Shown piece after piece: positions 25,762 to 35,288 of a stretch of 64,000 nt of DNA. The notes under the pieces were generated by a model. It had not been told where the DNA came from. It saw only the letters and a list, made by a program, of their open reading frames with translations, and made no database searches. Positions within the stretch are counted from its first letter, which is position 1. Each line of letters starts with the position of its first letter. The position numbers and the translations under genes are program-made. Source of the DNA: JABJAG01 sp965222215 (GTDB lineage Bacteria > Pseudomonadota > Alphaproteobacteria > UBA6615); contig OZ244931.1 of assembly GCA_965222215.1 (NCBI GenBank), positions 2,852,001 to 2,916,000 of the forward strand, written 5' to 3'.

Positions 25762-27819
25762 CTAGCCCGCCTGCATGATGATCAGCACGGCCGCCGCCAA
25801 AAGCGCGGCGAGGCTGGCGATGTTCGCCGCAATCTGGTGACCGAGGCGGACCGATTGGCGTCGCAACATCGACGCATCTGTCTTCAGCCTGTGGATTTCG
25901 CGCTCCAGAAGCACATACCGGCGCCGCGCGATATCGAAGCCACGCGAGTCCCAACTCCGATTCTTGCGATTGTCGACGATCCGCACGAGATCGTTGAGAT
26001 TGCCGCGCGCGGCGGCCTTCCGCGCGGCGCGGCGCAGTTTTTCACGCATCGGGATATTCTTGTATTCGCCGAGCACGGGCTCGAGATGCTCCAGGAACAT
26101 CTCGTAGAGCTTCTTCGCGGACGTTGCGCTGTTCTTGCTCTGCACGTAAGCCAGCAGGCGCAGTTGCGCCACCCGGCGCGCCGAATCGTCCTCGGCGTCC
26201 TCGATCTCGGTCAACTCCCGGTCGATACTGCCGGTGATACGCGCGCCCAGGAACGCCGCTATGTGCCGGTCGAACAGGAAATCCCCGCCCTCCGCATGGC
26301 GCTCCATGGTTTCGATCAGTTCACGCACCTGGAGCGGCGCACTGCGTTTCAGCAGCGGGCTCAGGCAGGGAAGCGCGGGATTGAGCTCGTACGCACAACG
26401 CTCGATCGAGAACCCGATCGCGCGGCGCGAGAGAAACACCGACATCTTTTCCGCGACTTCGCTTGCGGACAGCATCCACGGTTCGGGCCGCGCCTGGCCC
26501 TCATGCCAGAAACTCATCAGTTTACCGGCGATCATGTCGGCAAAATCCCGCGCCATGTTGGGGTTGCCCATCGCCACGACGGTCAGGTTGGCAAAGCCGT
26601 CAGGAATGGCGATCAGCGAACGGAAACAGATCGGGCCGGTAGGATCGAGCGTTGTCAGGACGCGCGCGAGTAGGACATCCGGCGTCATTTTCTTTGGGCC
26701 GGAATGCCCGGGATCGGAACACTCCGCCAGATCCTTGGCCAGTTGCCGATCTTTGAGGCTTCGGTCGACCCAATGTTCGATGTCGTTCGAAGCCACGACC
26801 TTTAGCGCCGCGTCCCAGTTTCGCGACAGTAGATAACCGAGTTCACGCGCGGTCGTCGCCTCTTCGCCATCGAACTCGAACGGCCGGTCGGCCCGCACAC
26901 CGGGCGTTGGCTGCGAGGGGTTCACACGGCCGGTCAGCACCCAGTTGGAGAGGTCGGAAATCGACCAGCGCTCATGCGCGTCATCGCGCATGAGCGAGCG
27001 CACCACGGGCGCCAGCTCGTTGTGCAACTTGTTGTCGCCGAGCATTGCGTTGTAGCTGCCCAGCTGAATACGCCGCCGCATCAGTTCATCTTCACCCAGA
27101 TCGGCAACCGGATTCTTGCCCAGCGCGAGGATCATCATCGTCACGCCGAGCGCGTAGAGATCGTCGCACATATCGCCCGCGCCACGTCCCATCGGCAGGC
27201 AACGGGCCCGGTCTATCGGCTCGAACAGGGATGGCTGATCGTACCCCGGCGGGGCGCTATAGAACTGGCCGGTAACGACCGTGCCGTCATCCGGGTTCCG
27301 GAACAGGTTCGTGGGCCGGATATTGCGATGCGTGACCCGTTCGTCGTGCATCCGCCGCAGGACATCGATAAACGGCGTCAGAAAATCGCGCTTCAGCTCG
27401 CGCACGAGCCAGGGCTGGATGGTTGCGCTGAGGTCGGGCATGAGCGGCGGGCCCGGCGGCTGCGGCAGGATCATCACGATCTCCTCCCGCCCGGACACGG
27501 TCCAGTCGACATGTCCCCACCGGATCGGCTTCGGCATGTCGTCGTGCACAACACTCTTCGCGTTCATGATCGCGCTGTGGCGCGCCGGCGCGCCGCGGTC
27601 CAGCACGAGCGCATAGAGGCTTTTCTTCGGGTTCTCGGAATCGAACGTGACGTATGCGCGCGCGCTCGACGTATTGAGGTGCGGCAACACGACGTCGGGC
27701 TGAATCTTGTAGCGATTGGCGAACAGAATCTCGTTGCGGGGGTCGCCTCCCGCATCGGGCTGTCCATCCGGGCCGGCATCGCCGTCCGGCAGCTCCATGT
27801 CGACTGTAGCTTCGCTCAT
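25762..27819 (-). CDS. Tail-anchored protein-kinase-like protein, probably a pseudokinase
   Basis: This 685-residue protein has a kinase-fold N-terminal half: THRNIRPTNLF at 163-173 corresponds to H-R-D-L-K-P-x-N, and DDLYALGVTMM at 219-229 to subdomain IX. The catalytic Asp is Asn here, the next Lys is Arg, no D-F-G follows (G-Q-F-Y-S instead) and no V-A-x-K Lys is clear. A second, unrecognised helical half follows, ending with one hydrophobic segment at about 665-682 and an almost immediate stop. So it is likely inactive as a kinase and anchored by its tail. ATG 27819 is preferred to 27849 because the sequence continues directly from it. Confidence 0.8.
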   Translation of the reverse strand: MSEATVDMELPDGDAGPDGQPDAGGDPRNEILFANRYKIQPDVVLPHLNTSSARAYVTFDSENPKKSLYALVLDRGAPARHSAIMNAKSVVHDDMPKPIRWGHVDWTVSGREEIVMILPQPPGPPLMPDLSATIQPWLVRELKRDFLTPFIDVLRRMHDERVTHRNIRPTNLFRNPDDGTVVTGQFYSAPPGYDQPSLFEPIDRARCLPMGRGAGDMCDDLYALGVTMMILALGKNPVADLGEDELMRRRIQLGSYNAMLGDNKLHNELAPVVRSLMRDDAHERWSISDLSNWVLTGRVNPSQPTPGVRADRPFEFDGEEATTARELGYLLSRNWDAALKVVASNDIEHWVDRSLKDRQLAKDLAECSDPGHSGPKKMTPDVLLARVLTTLDPTGPICFRSLIAIPDGFANLTVVAMGNPNMARDFADMIAGKLMSFWHEGQARPEPWMLSASEVAEKMSVFLSRRAIGFSIERCAYELNPALPCLSPLLKRSAPLQVRELIETMERHAEGGDFLFDRHIAAFLGARITGSIDRELTEIEDAEDDSARRVAQLRLLAYVQSKNSATSAKKLYEMFLEHLEPVLGEYKNIPMREKLRRAARKAAARGNLNDLVRIVDNRKNRSWDSRGFDIARRRYVLLEREIHRLKTDASMLRRQSVRLGHQIAANIASLAALLAAAVLIIMQAG

Positions 27820-27930
27820 CGTCCAACGTCCGTCTCGCCGGCGCATCACGGGACGCGCCGCATGACGCCAGACTAGGCGGCAGTCGGTAACGGATGGTTA
27901 ACGCGCGCCCGGTTCGGGGCGAACGACGGA

Positions 27931-29223
27931 TCAGTCGGCGAAGGGATCGCGCACCAGAATGGTGTCCAGGCGCTCCGGGCTGGTGGACAGCAGCGCCACC
28001 GGCGCATCAATCAATTCTTCCACCCGGCGGACATATTTGACCGCTGTTGCGGGCAGTTCCGCCCAGCTGCGCGCGCCTGCCGTGCTGTCCTGCCAGCCTT
28101 CCAGGGTCTCGTAGATCGGCTCGACATCGGCCTGGTCGCGGATTCCGGCCGGAAACACGGAGATTTCCTCGCCGCGCAGCTTGTATCCGGTGCACACCTT
28201 GATCTCGTCGAAACCGTCGAGAATATCCAGCTTGGTCAATGCGATCCCGTTGATGCCGCCGACACGCACCGCCTGGCGAACCATGACCGCATCGAACCAG
28301 CCGCAGCGCCGCTGCCGTCCCGTCACCGTACCGAACTCACGCCCGCGTTCGCCCAGCAGCGCGCCGACCTCGTTGTCCTGCTCGCTCGGGAACGGGCCGC
28401 TGCCGACGCGCGTGGTGTAGGCCTTCGTAATACCGAGGACATAGCCGATGCTGCCGGGCGCCACGCCCGATCCGGCGGCCGCCTGTCCGGCAACCGTGTT
28501 GGAGGAGGTGACGAACGGATAGGTTCCGTGATCGACGTCGAGCATCGCGCCCTGCGCGCCCTCGAACAGGATACGCTTCCCGTCGCGCTTGGCTTCGTCG
28601 AGCCAGTGCCAGACCGGCGCCGCGAACGACAGGAGCCGCTCGGAAATTTCCTCGAGCCAGTCCATGAGTTCCGTCTTGTCGACCTCATCGGCGCCGAGAC
28701 CGCGCAAGAGCGCGTTGTGGTGAAACAGCAGATGATCGACGCGCTGGCTCAGGGTTTCACGATCCGCCAGATCGCACACCCGGATGGCGCGGCGCGCCAC
28801 CTTGTCTTCGTAGGCCGGGCCGATCCCGCGCCCCGTCGTACCAATCTTGTCGGCACCGCGCGCCTGTTCGATCGCCCCGTCCAGATACGGGTGAAGCGGC
28901 AGGATGAGGCTCGCATTGTCCGCAAGCTTCAGGGTGTCGGGTGTTATCTCGACGCCCATGTCGGAAATCTTGTCGATCTCGCCGAGAAGCGCCTTCGGGT
29001 CGACCACGACCCCGTTGCCGATGATGCTCACCTTGCCGGGGCGCACCACTCCGGACGGCAACAGGCTGAGTTTGTAGACCTTGTCCCCGATGACGAGAGT
29101 ATGTCCGGCGTTGTGCCCGCCCTGGAAACGAACGACCACATCCGCGCGTTCGGAAAGCCAGTCGACGATCTTGCCTTTACCTTCATCGCCCCACTGGGAG
29201 CCGACCACCGCAACATTCGCCAT
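27931..29223 (-). CDS. purA: Adenylosuccinate synthetase
   Basis: This 430-residue GTP-dependent enzyme makes adenylosuccinate from IMP and aspartate, the first dedicated AMP step. Motifs: GSQWGDEGKGKIVDWL at 8-23 (catalytic Asp), QGGHNAGHT at ~35-42 with the catalytic His, TTGRGIGPAYEDK, LFEGAQGAMLDVDHGTYPFVTSS and KLDILDGFDE with guanine contact. Normal length. It follows hisZ with an 11-base gap, an alphaproteobacterial arrangement, so the two are co-transcribed. Confidence 0.97.
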   Translation of the reverse strand: MANVAVVGSQWGDEGKGKIVDWLSERADVVVRFQGGHNAGHTLVIGDKVYKLSLLPSGVVRPGKVSIIGNGVVVDPKALLGEIDKISDMGVEITPDTLKLADNASLILPLHPYLDGAIEQARGADKIGTTGRGIGPAYEDKVARRAIRVCDLADRETLSQRVDHLLFHHNALLRGLGADEVDKTELMDWLEEISERLLSFAAPVWHWLDEAKRDGKRILFEGAQGAMLDVDHGTYPFVTSSNTVAGQAAAGSGVAPGSIGYVLGITKAYTTRVGSGPFPSEQDNEVGALLGERGREFGTVTGRQRRCGWFDAVMVRQAVRVGGINGIALTKLDILDGFDEIKVCTGYKLRGEEISVFPAGIRDQADVEPIYETLEGWQDSTAGARSWAELPATAVKYVRRVEELIDAPVALLSTSPERLDTILVRDPFAD

Positions 29224-29234
29224 AGAAACTCTCC

Positions 29235-30419
29235 TCAGTCGTCGGTAATCGAGACGGCAACGGCCTTGCCATCGGCAAAAACATGACTGCAGTCCAGCCG
29301 CCGCGCCTCGGCTGTCTCGTCATCGACGCTGGAAAACCCGCTCACGGTGACCCAACCGTGGTTACGCAGTTCCCTGGCCTCCGCGAATGTGACACCGAGC
29401 GGCAGATAGACGCGCCTCGGCGACTCAGCCTCGGGCACCGCGCGCATGATGGAATCCATATACAGCGAGACCCCGGTCGCTGCCTCGCCGGCCTCGGTCA
29501 TATACCGTCCGCCGCGCCCGAGTTCGCCGCGAATACCTTCGGCAAACAGCGTGAAACTGACACCGGTCTGATACTCGAACCCGCGATACTCGACCGGATC
29601 GAGCGTCAGCGACAGGTCGGGGAGCGCGGCCCGGACATCCGCCACAACCGCCGCGAGCCGGGCAACTTCTTCCTGCGCGGCGTCGGGCAGTTCAATCGCC
29701 TTCAGTTCCTCGACAACCTCGGCGGCCGGACCGACAGATTCGATCATCGCGCACAGCGCTTTCGCGCCCGTCGTAAACGCCGCGCCTTCGCGGCGAAGTA
29801 TTTCTTCGGTTTCGCCCAGATCCTTTCGGTCGAGCGATTCCCGGAGGTCGCGCACCGCGGCGGCATCGAGGTCGATTTCCGAGAGCACATGGCCCACCAG
29901 GGCCGGCGAATTGAGGTCGATAGTCGGCTCCGCGATCCCCGCCACGCGCAACGCTTCCGCGGCCAGAACGACAACCTCCGCATCGGCCCTGACGTCGTCG
30001 GCGCCGATCAGCTCGACGCCCACCTGGGCGAACTGTCGTTCGGGCCGCAACTGGTTGCCCCGGACGCGCAAGATCTGGCCCGCGTAGGACAGGCGAAGCG
30101 GGCGCGGCGCGTCCGACAACCGGGTGCCCGCGATTCGCGCTACCTGCAGCGTGATATCCGCACGGACAGCCATCATGCGTTGGCTGACAGGATCCATCAG
30201 CCGAAACATTTGCCCCGACAGGCTGCCGCCGCCGTTCGCACCGTTCCCGGCAAGCGTCGCCTCGAATTCAACGAGGGGCGGCTTGACCTGTTCGAAACCG
30301 CAACCGGCGAAGACATCCATCATTGCGCCAATGGTGGACGCTTCCTGCGCCGCACGGGGTGGCAGCAAGTCATGCAACCCGGCGGGAAGCAGCGCGGTAT
30401 TTTCGGGTTCGTTGTCCAT
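29235..30419 (-). CDS. hisZ: ATP phosphoribosyltransferase regulatory subunit
   Basis: This 394-residue catalytically inactive paralogue of histidyl-tRNA synthetase is needed by short-form HisG for the first histidine step. It shows LLPAGLHDLLPPRAAQE (the motif-1 start), RADITLQVARI, RLSYAGQILRVR and QVGVELIGADDVRADAEVV. The ATG 30419 start follows a frame open to 30512 that is not homologous. HisG itself is not in the window. It shares a 189-base promoter region with the divergent OmpA-family gene. Confidence 0.92.
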   Translation of the reverse strand: MDNEPENTALLPAGLHDLLPPRAAQEASTIGAMMDVFAGCGFEQVKPPLVEFEATLAGNGANGGGSLSGQMFRLMDPVSQRMMAVRADITLQVARIAGTRLSDAPRPLRLSYAGQILRVRGNQLRPERQFAQVGVELIGADDVRADAEVVVLAAEALRVAGIAEPTIDLNSPALVGHVLSEIDLDAAAVRDLRESLDRKDLGETEEILRREGAAFTTGAKALCAMIESVGPAAEVVEELKAIELPDAAQEEVARLAAVVADVRAALPDLSLTLDPVEYRGFEYQTGVSFTLFAEGIRGELGRGGRYMTEAGEAATGVSLYMDSIMRAVPEAESPRRVYLPLGVTFAEARELRNHGWVTVSGFSSVDDETAEARRLDCSHVFADGKAVAVSITDD

Positions 30420-30530
30420 AACCGCGCGCGGTTTAGCCCGTTTGCGGCGCTTCGGCAACGCGTCAGGGCCGAATCCACCCCCGGATCGCGCATTTGCGCC
30501 ACGCAAAACCATATTCTTCTGGTTTTTGGC

Positions 30531-30555
30531 GGAACAAAGCCCGAAGACTGTCGTT
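30531..30555 (+). promoter_or_regulatory. EcfG-type promoter of the OmpA-family gene
   Basis: GGAAC at 30531-30535, 16 bases, CGTT at 30552-30555: an exact match to the alphaproteobacterial general stress consensus, 53 bases upstream of the start at 30609. Transcription would start near 30562. Confidence 0.75.
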
Positions 30556-30608
30556 AATCAGCCAGCTTGATCGACGATCGCTTCGCTGGACGAGGGGAAA
30601 GGCGAAAC

Positions 30609-31688
30609 ATGACAATTTCCAAATTTCACGCAGGAACGGCGGCAGCGGCTTTGGCACTGCTCGTATCCGCAGGCGCCCAGGCGCAAACAACGCAGGCCGT
30701 TGGGCCGGACTACCCGGATCGCGGCTTCTACTGGTTCGGCAACATCGGCCTTCACGATCCGATGGACTCCAATATCGAAGGCTCGGGAATTAGTACCGAG
30801 GCGGAACTGGAAAAAGGATTCGCGGGTCTGACCGGCCTCGGCTACGACTTCGGTGACAACTGGCGTCTCGAAATCGAGGGCGGCTACCGCGAATCCGATG
30901 TCGAAGAGATCGGCGGCGGGGCGGCAACCGGCGATACGGATGCGATCAGCGCCATCGCAAACGTGTTCTACGACTTCAACAGCGGCGGCGGTATCGAACC
31001 CTATATCGGTGGGGGCCTGGGCATGACGCAGGTCGCGGTAAACGGCACAAGCCCCATCGGCGGTTCGTCCATCGATGACGAAGACTGGGGCATCGCGCTG
31101 CAGGCCGGCGCCGGTATTGCCGTTCCCATCAGCCGCCGCGTGAAATTCACGGCGGACTATCGCTTCATGTCGGTTCAGGACCTCGCCTACACAACGAATG
31201 CCGGATCGAGCGTCGACGCCGACTACAACGATCACGCGGTGTTCCTCGGACTTCGGATCGCCCTCAATCCACCGCCGCCGCCCGCGCCTCCGGCACCGAC
31301 GCCTGTTGCGCAGCCGTCCCCGCCGCCGCCCGCTCCCGCGCCGGCCCCACCGCCGCCCGTGCGTGAATTCCTGGTGTTCTTCGATTTCGACAGTTCCGAG
31401 ATCACACCGCAGGCGCGCGCCATCCTGACACAGGCCGTGAACAACGCGCGCCAGCTCGGCAACACCCGCATCGTGGCAACCGGACATGCGGACCGGTCAG
31501 GCACCGTGGGCTACAACGCCGCGCTCTCACAGCGACGTGCCGAAGCGGTTCAGGTTGAGCTCGTCCGCCTTGGGATGAACGCCGCGGACATCCAGACCGT
31601 GGCACGAGGCGAGTCCAACCCGCTCGTGCCGACCGGTGACGGCGTTCGCGAGCCGCAGAACCGCCGCGTTCAGGTGGTTTTGAACTAG
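30609..31688 (+). CDS. OmpA-family outer membrane protein with beta-barrel and peptidoglycan-binding domain
   Basis: This 359-residue protein has a signal peptide (AAAALALLVSAGAQAQ), an eight-stranded barrel (residues ~30-220, with GYDFGDNWRLEIEGGY and the final FLGLRIAL strand), a Pro-rich hinge of about 35 residues with repeated PPP and AP, and a C-terminal OmpA domain (~255-359). In that domain FDFDSSEIT and GHADRSGTVGYNAALSQRRA keep the Asp and Arg that bind diaminopimelate. It would tie the outer membrane to peptidoglycan. The EcfG promoter upstream implies stress induction. Confidence 0.93.
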   Translation: MTISKFHAGTAAAALALLVSAGAQAQTTQAVGPDYPDRGFYWFGNIGLHDPMDSNIEGSGISTEAELEKGFAGLTGLGYDFGDNWRLEIEGGYRESDVEEIGGGAATGDTDAISAIANVFYDFNSGGGIEPYIGGGLGMTQVAVNGTSPIGGSSIDDEDWGIALQAGAGIAVPISRRVKFTADYRFMSVQDLAYTTNAGSSVDADYNDHAVFLGLRIALNPPPPPAPPAPTPVAQPSPPPPAPAPAPPPPVREFLVFFDFDSSEITPQARAILTQAVNNARQLGNTRIVATGHADRSGTVGYNAALSQRRAEAVQVELVRLGMNAADIQTVARGESNPLVPTGDGVREPQNRRVQVVLN

Positions 31689-31714
31689 GCAGCTCCTCCC
31701 AAAGTCAAAAGCAA

Positions 31715-31742
31715 GCGGGCCGCACCTCCCGGTGCGGCCCGC
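31715..31742. terminator. Strong hairpin between convergent genes
   Basis: GCGGGCCGCACC tccc GGTGCGGCCCGC: a 12-bp perfect stem with a four-base loop, 27 bases after the OmpA-family stop and 28 before the minus-strand stop. There is no long T-run, but the stem position suits a bidirectional stop. Confidence 0.7.
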
Positions 31743-31769
31743 ATTGCGTTCAGAAGCGGCCGATGAGCT

Positions 31770-32240
31770 CTACTGCTTGTCCTTTTGCGTCACCACATCT
31801 TCCACCGTACGCAGGCCGGTCTCGGCGAGCGAGCCCTCTCCCGACAAGACGCGCGTAAAGGTCTGTCCCGCACTCACACAGAACTCCTGCCGCGCGCGCG
31901 TACTGCGAATGGAGGCGTCGTTCGCCAGCTGCGTGATGAAACCGTCGAGCGCCTTCTGCGCACTGCGCCCGTGATCCCGCCGGAACATCTGTCGCAGGAC
32001 GCGCCCATGAGAGACAAGCTCGTCCCGAAACTTGACCATCATCCGGTTGTAGTTGCCGCGCATATCGCATGTCAGCGCGGCAACCATCATCTCGCTTTGC
32101 AAAATCCGGATATTCACCGCGTCAAGCTCGCGCGAATCGCGCGGCTGGAACGCATCGGCCACGCCGACCGTTGCCGTAAGCATGACCGCCGCGAGCGCGC
32201 CGCGCCGCAATATTTTCAGATCAAATTCCGGGCGTTTCAA
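31770..32240 (-). CDS. Secreted hypothetical protein
   Basis: This 156-residue protein has a signal peptide (ALAAVMLTATVGVADAF) and a mature helical part with two Cys (ALTCDMRGNYNRM and RQEFCVSAGQ) that probably form a disulfide in the periplasm. No family is recognised. It is preceded by a 222-base gap with no further gene, in which I see no clear promoter, and ends facing the OmpA-family gene, sharing its terminator. Confidence 0.75.
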   Translation of the reverse strand: MKRPEFDLKILRRGALAAVMLTATVGVADAFQPRDSRELDAVNIRILQSEMMVAALTCDMRGNYNRMMVKFRDELVSHGRVLRQMFRRDHGRSAQKALDGFITQLANDASIRSTRARQEFCVSAGQTFTRVLSGEGSLAETGLRTVEDVVTQKDKQ

Positions 32241-32462
32241 AATTCAGTCTCCCGTCTGGAGCTCGGACCGGCACGGCCTAAGCACCGCGCGTTGTTCGCA
32301 AATTAGCGGCGTTCGCCGCCGTTGGCGAGAGAGTTTACCTTAACTTTTCATAGTCTTGCGCCAACGGCCGCCCTCAATCGGGCGTATTTCCGGCACCCGG
32401 GAACCGATTGCCCACGGCTCCCGCAAATGTGATCGCCGCATGGCCGCCGGAAAGGCGAAAAG

Positions 32463-34040
32463 CTAGAAATTGAGCGCGCGCGCCTGCACCACATTCGGCA
32501 GCGCGGCGACCTGCTCCAGGACATCCGCGGGCACTTCCTGATCGACTTCAACCAGCGCGATGGCATCCCCGCCCGAGTCTGTCCGGCCAAGCTGGAACGT
32601 CGCGATGTTGAGGCCGGCATCGCCGAGAACGGTACCGAGACGGCCGATCAGGCCCGGCTTGTCCTCGTTGTTGACGTAGAGCATGTGCGCACCGAGCTCC
32701 GCTTCCATCGGCACCCCCTTCACGTTCACGATCCGGGGCTTGTCGTCGCCGAAGAGCGTGCCCGACACGCTGCGGGTCCGGTTGTCGGTGACAACCGTCA
32801 GGCGCACCAGCGTATTGTAGTTGGTGTGCCGGTCGGTACGCACCTCCGAGACCTCGATGCCGCGCTCGCTGGCCATCACCGGTGCGTTCACCATGTTCAC
32901 GCTGTCGAGCACCGGCGAGAGAAGCCCCTTCAGCGCCGCCGCGCTGAGCGGCTTGGTGTTGAGTTCCGCGGCGTTGCCTTCGTACTCGATTGTCACGCTT
33001 TTCAGGCCCGACTCGGTGAGTTGCCCGGCGAAACTGCCGAGAAGCTCGGCCAGCTTCATGTACGGCATCAGGCGCGGCGCCTCCTCGGCCGATACGGACG
33101 GCATGTTGAGCGCATTGGTTACCGCACCGTCGAGCAGGTAGTCGGCCATCTGTTCCGCGACCTGGATCGCGACATTCACCTGGGCCTCGGTCGTGCTCGC
33201 ACCGAGATGCGGCGTGCAGACGAGGTTGTCCATGCCGAACAGCGCGTTCTCCCTGGCCGGTTCCTCCTCGAACACGTCGAGGGCCGCGCCGGCGACATGG
33301 CCGGATTCGAGCGCCGCCTTGAGATCGGCCTCGACCACCAGTCCGCCGCGTGCGCAGTTGATGATCCGCACGCCTTTCTTGGTCTTTGCAATCGCATCCG
33401 CATCGATGATGCCCCGCGTCTGGTCCGTCAGCGGCGTGTGCAGGCTGATGAAATCGGCACGCTTGAGCAGCTCGTCGAGCTCCACCTTGTCCACGCCGAT
33501 CTCGCGCGCGCGCTCCTCGCTGAGGAACGGGTCGAACGCGACCACCTTCATCTTCAGGCCGATCGCCCGTTCGGCCACGATCGAACCGATGTTCCCGCAG
33601 CCCACGATCCCGAGCGTCTTGCCCGTGACTTCGACACCCATGAAACGGGACTTTTCCCATTTACCCGCCTGCGTCGAGGCGTTCGCTTCCGGGATTTCCC
33701 GGGCGAGCGCCATCATCATCGCGATGGCATGCTCGGCGGTCGTGATCGCGTTGCCGAAAGGTGTGTTCATCACCACGATACCGCGCGCCGTGGCGGCGGG
33801 GATATCGACATTGTCCACGCCAATCCCGGCCCGGCCGATGACTTTCAGGTTGCCGGCAGCGGCAATGACCTCTTCCGTGGCCTTCGTGGCCGAACGGACG
33901 GCGAGGCCGTCATACTCGCCGATGCAGGCGATCAGCTCCTCGGGCGTCATGCCCGGCTTCACGTCCACCTCGACGCCACGTGCCTCGAAGACCTCTTTGG
34001 CGCGCTCACTCATTTTGTCGGAAATCAGAACCTTGGGCAT
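32463..34040 (-). CDS. serA: D-3-phosphoglycerate dehydrogenase, long form
   Basis: This 525-residue enzyme oxidises 3-phosphoglycerate in serine synthesis. NAD-binding GCGNIG is at 147-152, followed by DPF; catalytic residues are R231 (in INCARGG), E260 and H278 (in CTPHLGAST). It is the long type: an intervening ASB-like domain and a C-terminal ACT domain (~450-525: MLYVNNEDKPGLIGRLGTVLGDAGLNIATFQLGR) follow, which gives serine feedback in related enzymes. It is downstream of serC with a 66-base gap. Confidence 0.97.
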   Translation of the reverse strand: MPKVLISDKMSERAKEVFEARGVEVDVKPGMTPEELIACIGEYDGLAVRSATKATEEVIAAAGNLKVIGRAGIGVDNVDIPAATARGIVVMNTPFGNAITTAEHAIAMMMALAREIPEANASTQAGKWEKSRFMGVEVTGKTLGIVGCGNIGSIVAERAIGLKMKVVAFDPFLSEERAREIGVDKVELDELLKRADFISLHTPLTDQTRGIIDADAIAKTKKGVRIINCARGGLVVEADLKAALESGHVAGAALDVFEEEPARENALFGMDNLVCTPHLGASTTEAQVNVAIQVAEQMADYLLDGAVTNALNMPSVSAEEAPRLMPYMKLAELLGSFAGQLTESGLKSVTIEYEGNAAELNTKPLSAAALKGLLSPVLDSVNMVNAPVMASERGIEVSEVRTDRHTNYNTLVRLTVVTDNRTRSVSGTLFGDDKPRIVNVKGVPMEAELGAHMLYVNNEDKPGLIGRLGTVLGDAGLNIATFQLGRTDSGGDAIALVEVDQEVPADVLEQVAALPNVVQARALNF

Positions 34041-34106
34041 TGGAAGTCCTTCCGCTGTCTTGCGGGTATGAGGAAGAAAAGTTTGGTGGCGGAGCGGCGG
34101 GCCCGG

Positions 34107-35288
34107 TCAGGCCGCCGCGGCACCGCGTTCGGATTTGACGGTCGCGTAGGCCCAGTCGAGCCACGGCATCAAAGCGGACAGGTCGTCCGCCTCCACCGTC
34201 GCCCCGGCCCAGATGCGCAGTCCCGGCGGCGCGTCGCGGTAGGCCCCAATGTCATAGGCCACACCCTCACCGTCGAGCAGACTCGCCACGGCCTTGGCGA
34301 CCGCGCCCTGTTCCTCGGCGGGCAACGCCTCGAACCAGGGGTCGACGATCTTCAGGCAGACGCTGGTGGTCGAACGGGTGGCCGGGTCATCCGCGAGAAA
34401 TGCGGCCCAGTCCGAACCTGACACCCAGGCGTCGATCACGCCGAAATTCGCGTTCGAACGCGCGATCAGCGCGTCCAGTCCGCCAATATCCCGCGACCAG
34501 TCAAGGGCGTCGAGATGGTCCTCGACACACAGCATCGACGGCGTGTTGATCGTGCTGCCCTCGAAGATCGAGGTGTTCACCTTGCCGCCCTTGGTCAGGC
34601 GGAAGATTTTCGGCATCGGCCAGGGCGGCGTGTAGCTTTCCAGCCGTTCCACCGCGCGCGGGCTGAGTACCAGCATGCCGTGCTGGGCTTCCCCGCCGAG
34701 CACCTTCTGCCAGGACCAAGTCACGACGTCGAGCTTGTCCCAGGCGAGGTCCATGGCGAATGCCGCCGACGTGGCATCGCACAGGGTCAGGCCCGCGCGG
34801 TCGGCGGCGATCCAGTCGCCGTCCGGAACACGCACGCCCGAGGTCGTGCCGTTCCAGGTGAATACCACATCGCGATCAAAGTCGACGGACGCGAGGTCGG
34901 GCAGTTCGCCGTAGGGCGCATCGAGCTGGCGGACGTCATCGAGCTTGAGCTGCTTCACCACGTCGGTGACCCAGCCTTGGCCGAAGCTTTCCCAGGCGAG
35001 CAGGTCGACACCGCGCGCACCGAGCATGGACCACATGGCCATCTCGAAAGCGCCGGTGTCCGACGCCGGGACGATGCCGACCAGGTAATCCTCGGGAATC
35101 CCGAGGATCGAGCGGCTGTCCTCGATCACGCGCTGGAGCTTAGCCTTCGGGCCCTTGGCGCGGTGCGAGCGGCCGATGGCGGCCGACGACAATCCATCCA
35201 GCGACCAACCCGGTCGCTTGGCGCAAGGTCCAGAGGAAAATAGTGGAGAAGCCGGACGGGTGCCCGGCTGGCGGAGTGTATCTGTCAT
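34107..35288 (-). CDS. serC: Phosphoserine aminotransferase
   Basis: This 393-residue PLP enzyme of the alphaproteobacterial SerC type (FSSGPCAKRPGW near 17-28, IVPASDTGAFEMAMWS at 72-87, TWSWQKVLGGEAQHG with Schiff-base K195) makes phosphoserine from 3-phosphohydroxypyruvate. It is the first gene of the serC-serA operon. A short structured leader lies upstream, with the start codon at its end, suggestive of translation control. Confidence 0.95.
   Translation of the reverse strand: MTDTLRQPGTRPASPLFSSGPCAKRPGWSLDGLSSAAIGRSHRAKGPKAKLQRVIEDSRSILGIPEDYLVGIVPASDTGAFEMAMWSMLGARGVDLLAWESFGQGWVTDVVKQLKLDDVRQLDAPYGELPDLASVDFDRDVVFTWNGTTSGVRVPDGDWIAADRAGLTLCDATSAAFAMDLAWDKLDVVTWSWQKVLGGEAQHGMLVLSPRAVERLESYTPPWPMPKIFRLTKGGKVNTSIFEGSTINTPSMLCVEDHLDALDWSRDIGGLDALIARSNANFGVIDAWVSGSDWAAFLADDPATRSTTSVCLKIVDPWFEALPAEEQGAVAKAVASLLDGEGVAYDIGAYRDAPPGLRIWAGATVEADDLSALMPWLDWAYATVKSERGAAAA

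Noticed and set aside
31260..31370. Pro/Ala repeats of the OmpA-family gene as a DNA repeat array
   Set aside because: It is an in-frame Pro-rich linker between barrel and peptidoglycan domain.
32685..34421. A 578-codon plus-strand frame opposite serA and serC
   Set aside because: No recognisable domain and biased composition; the opposite strand has the real genes.
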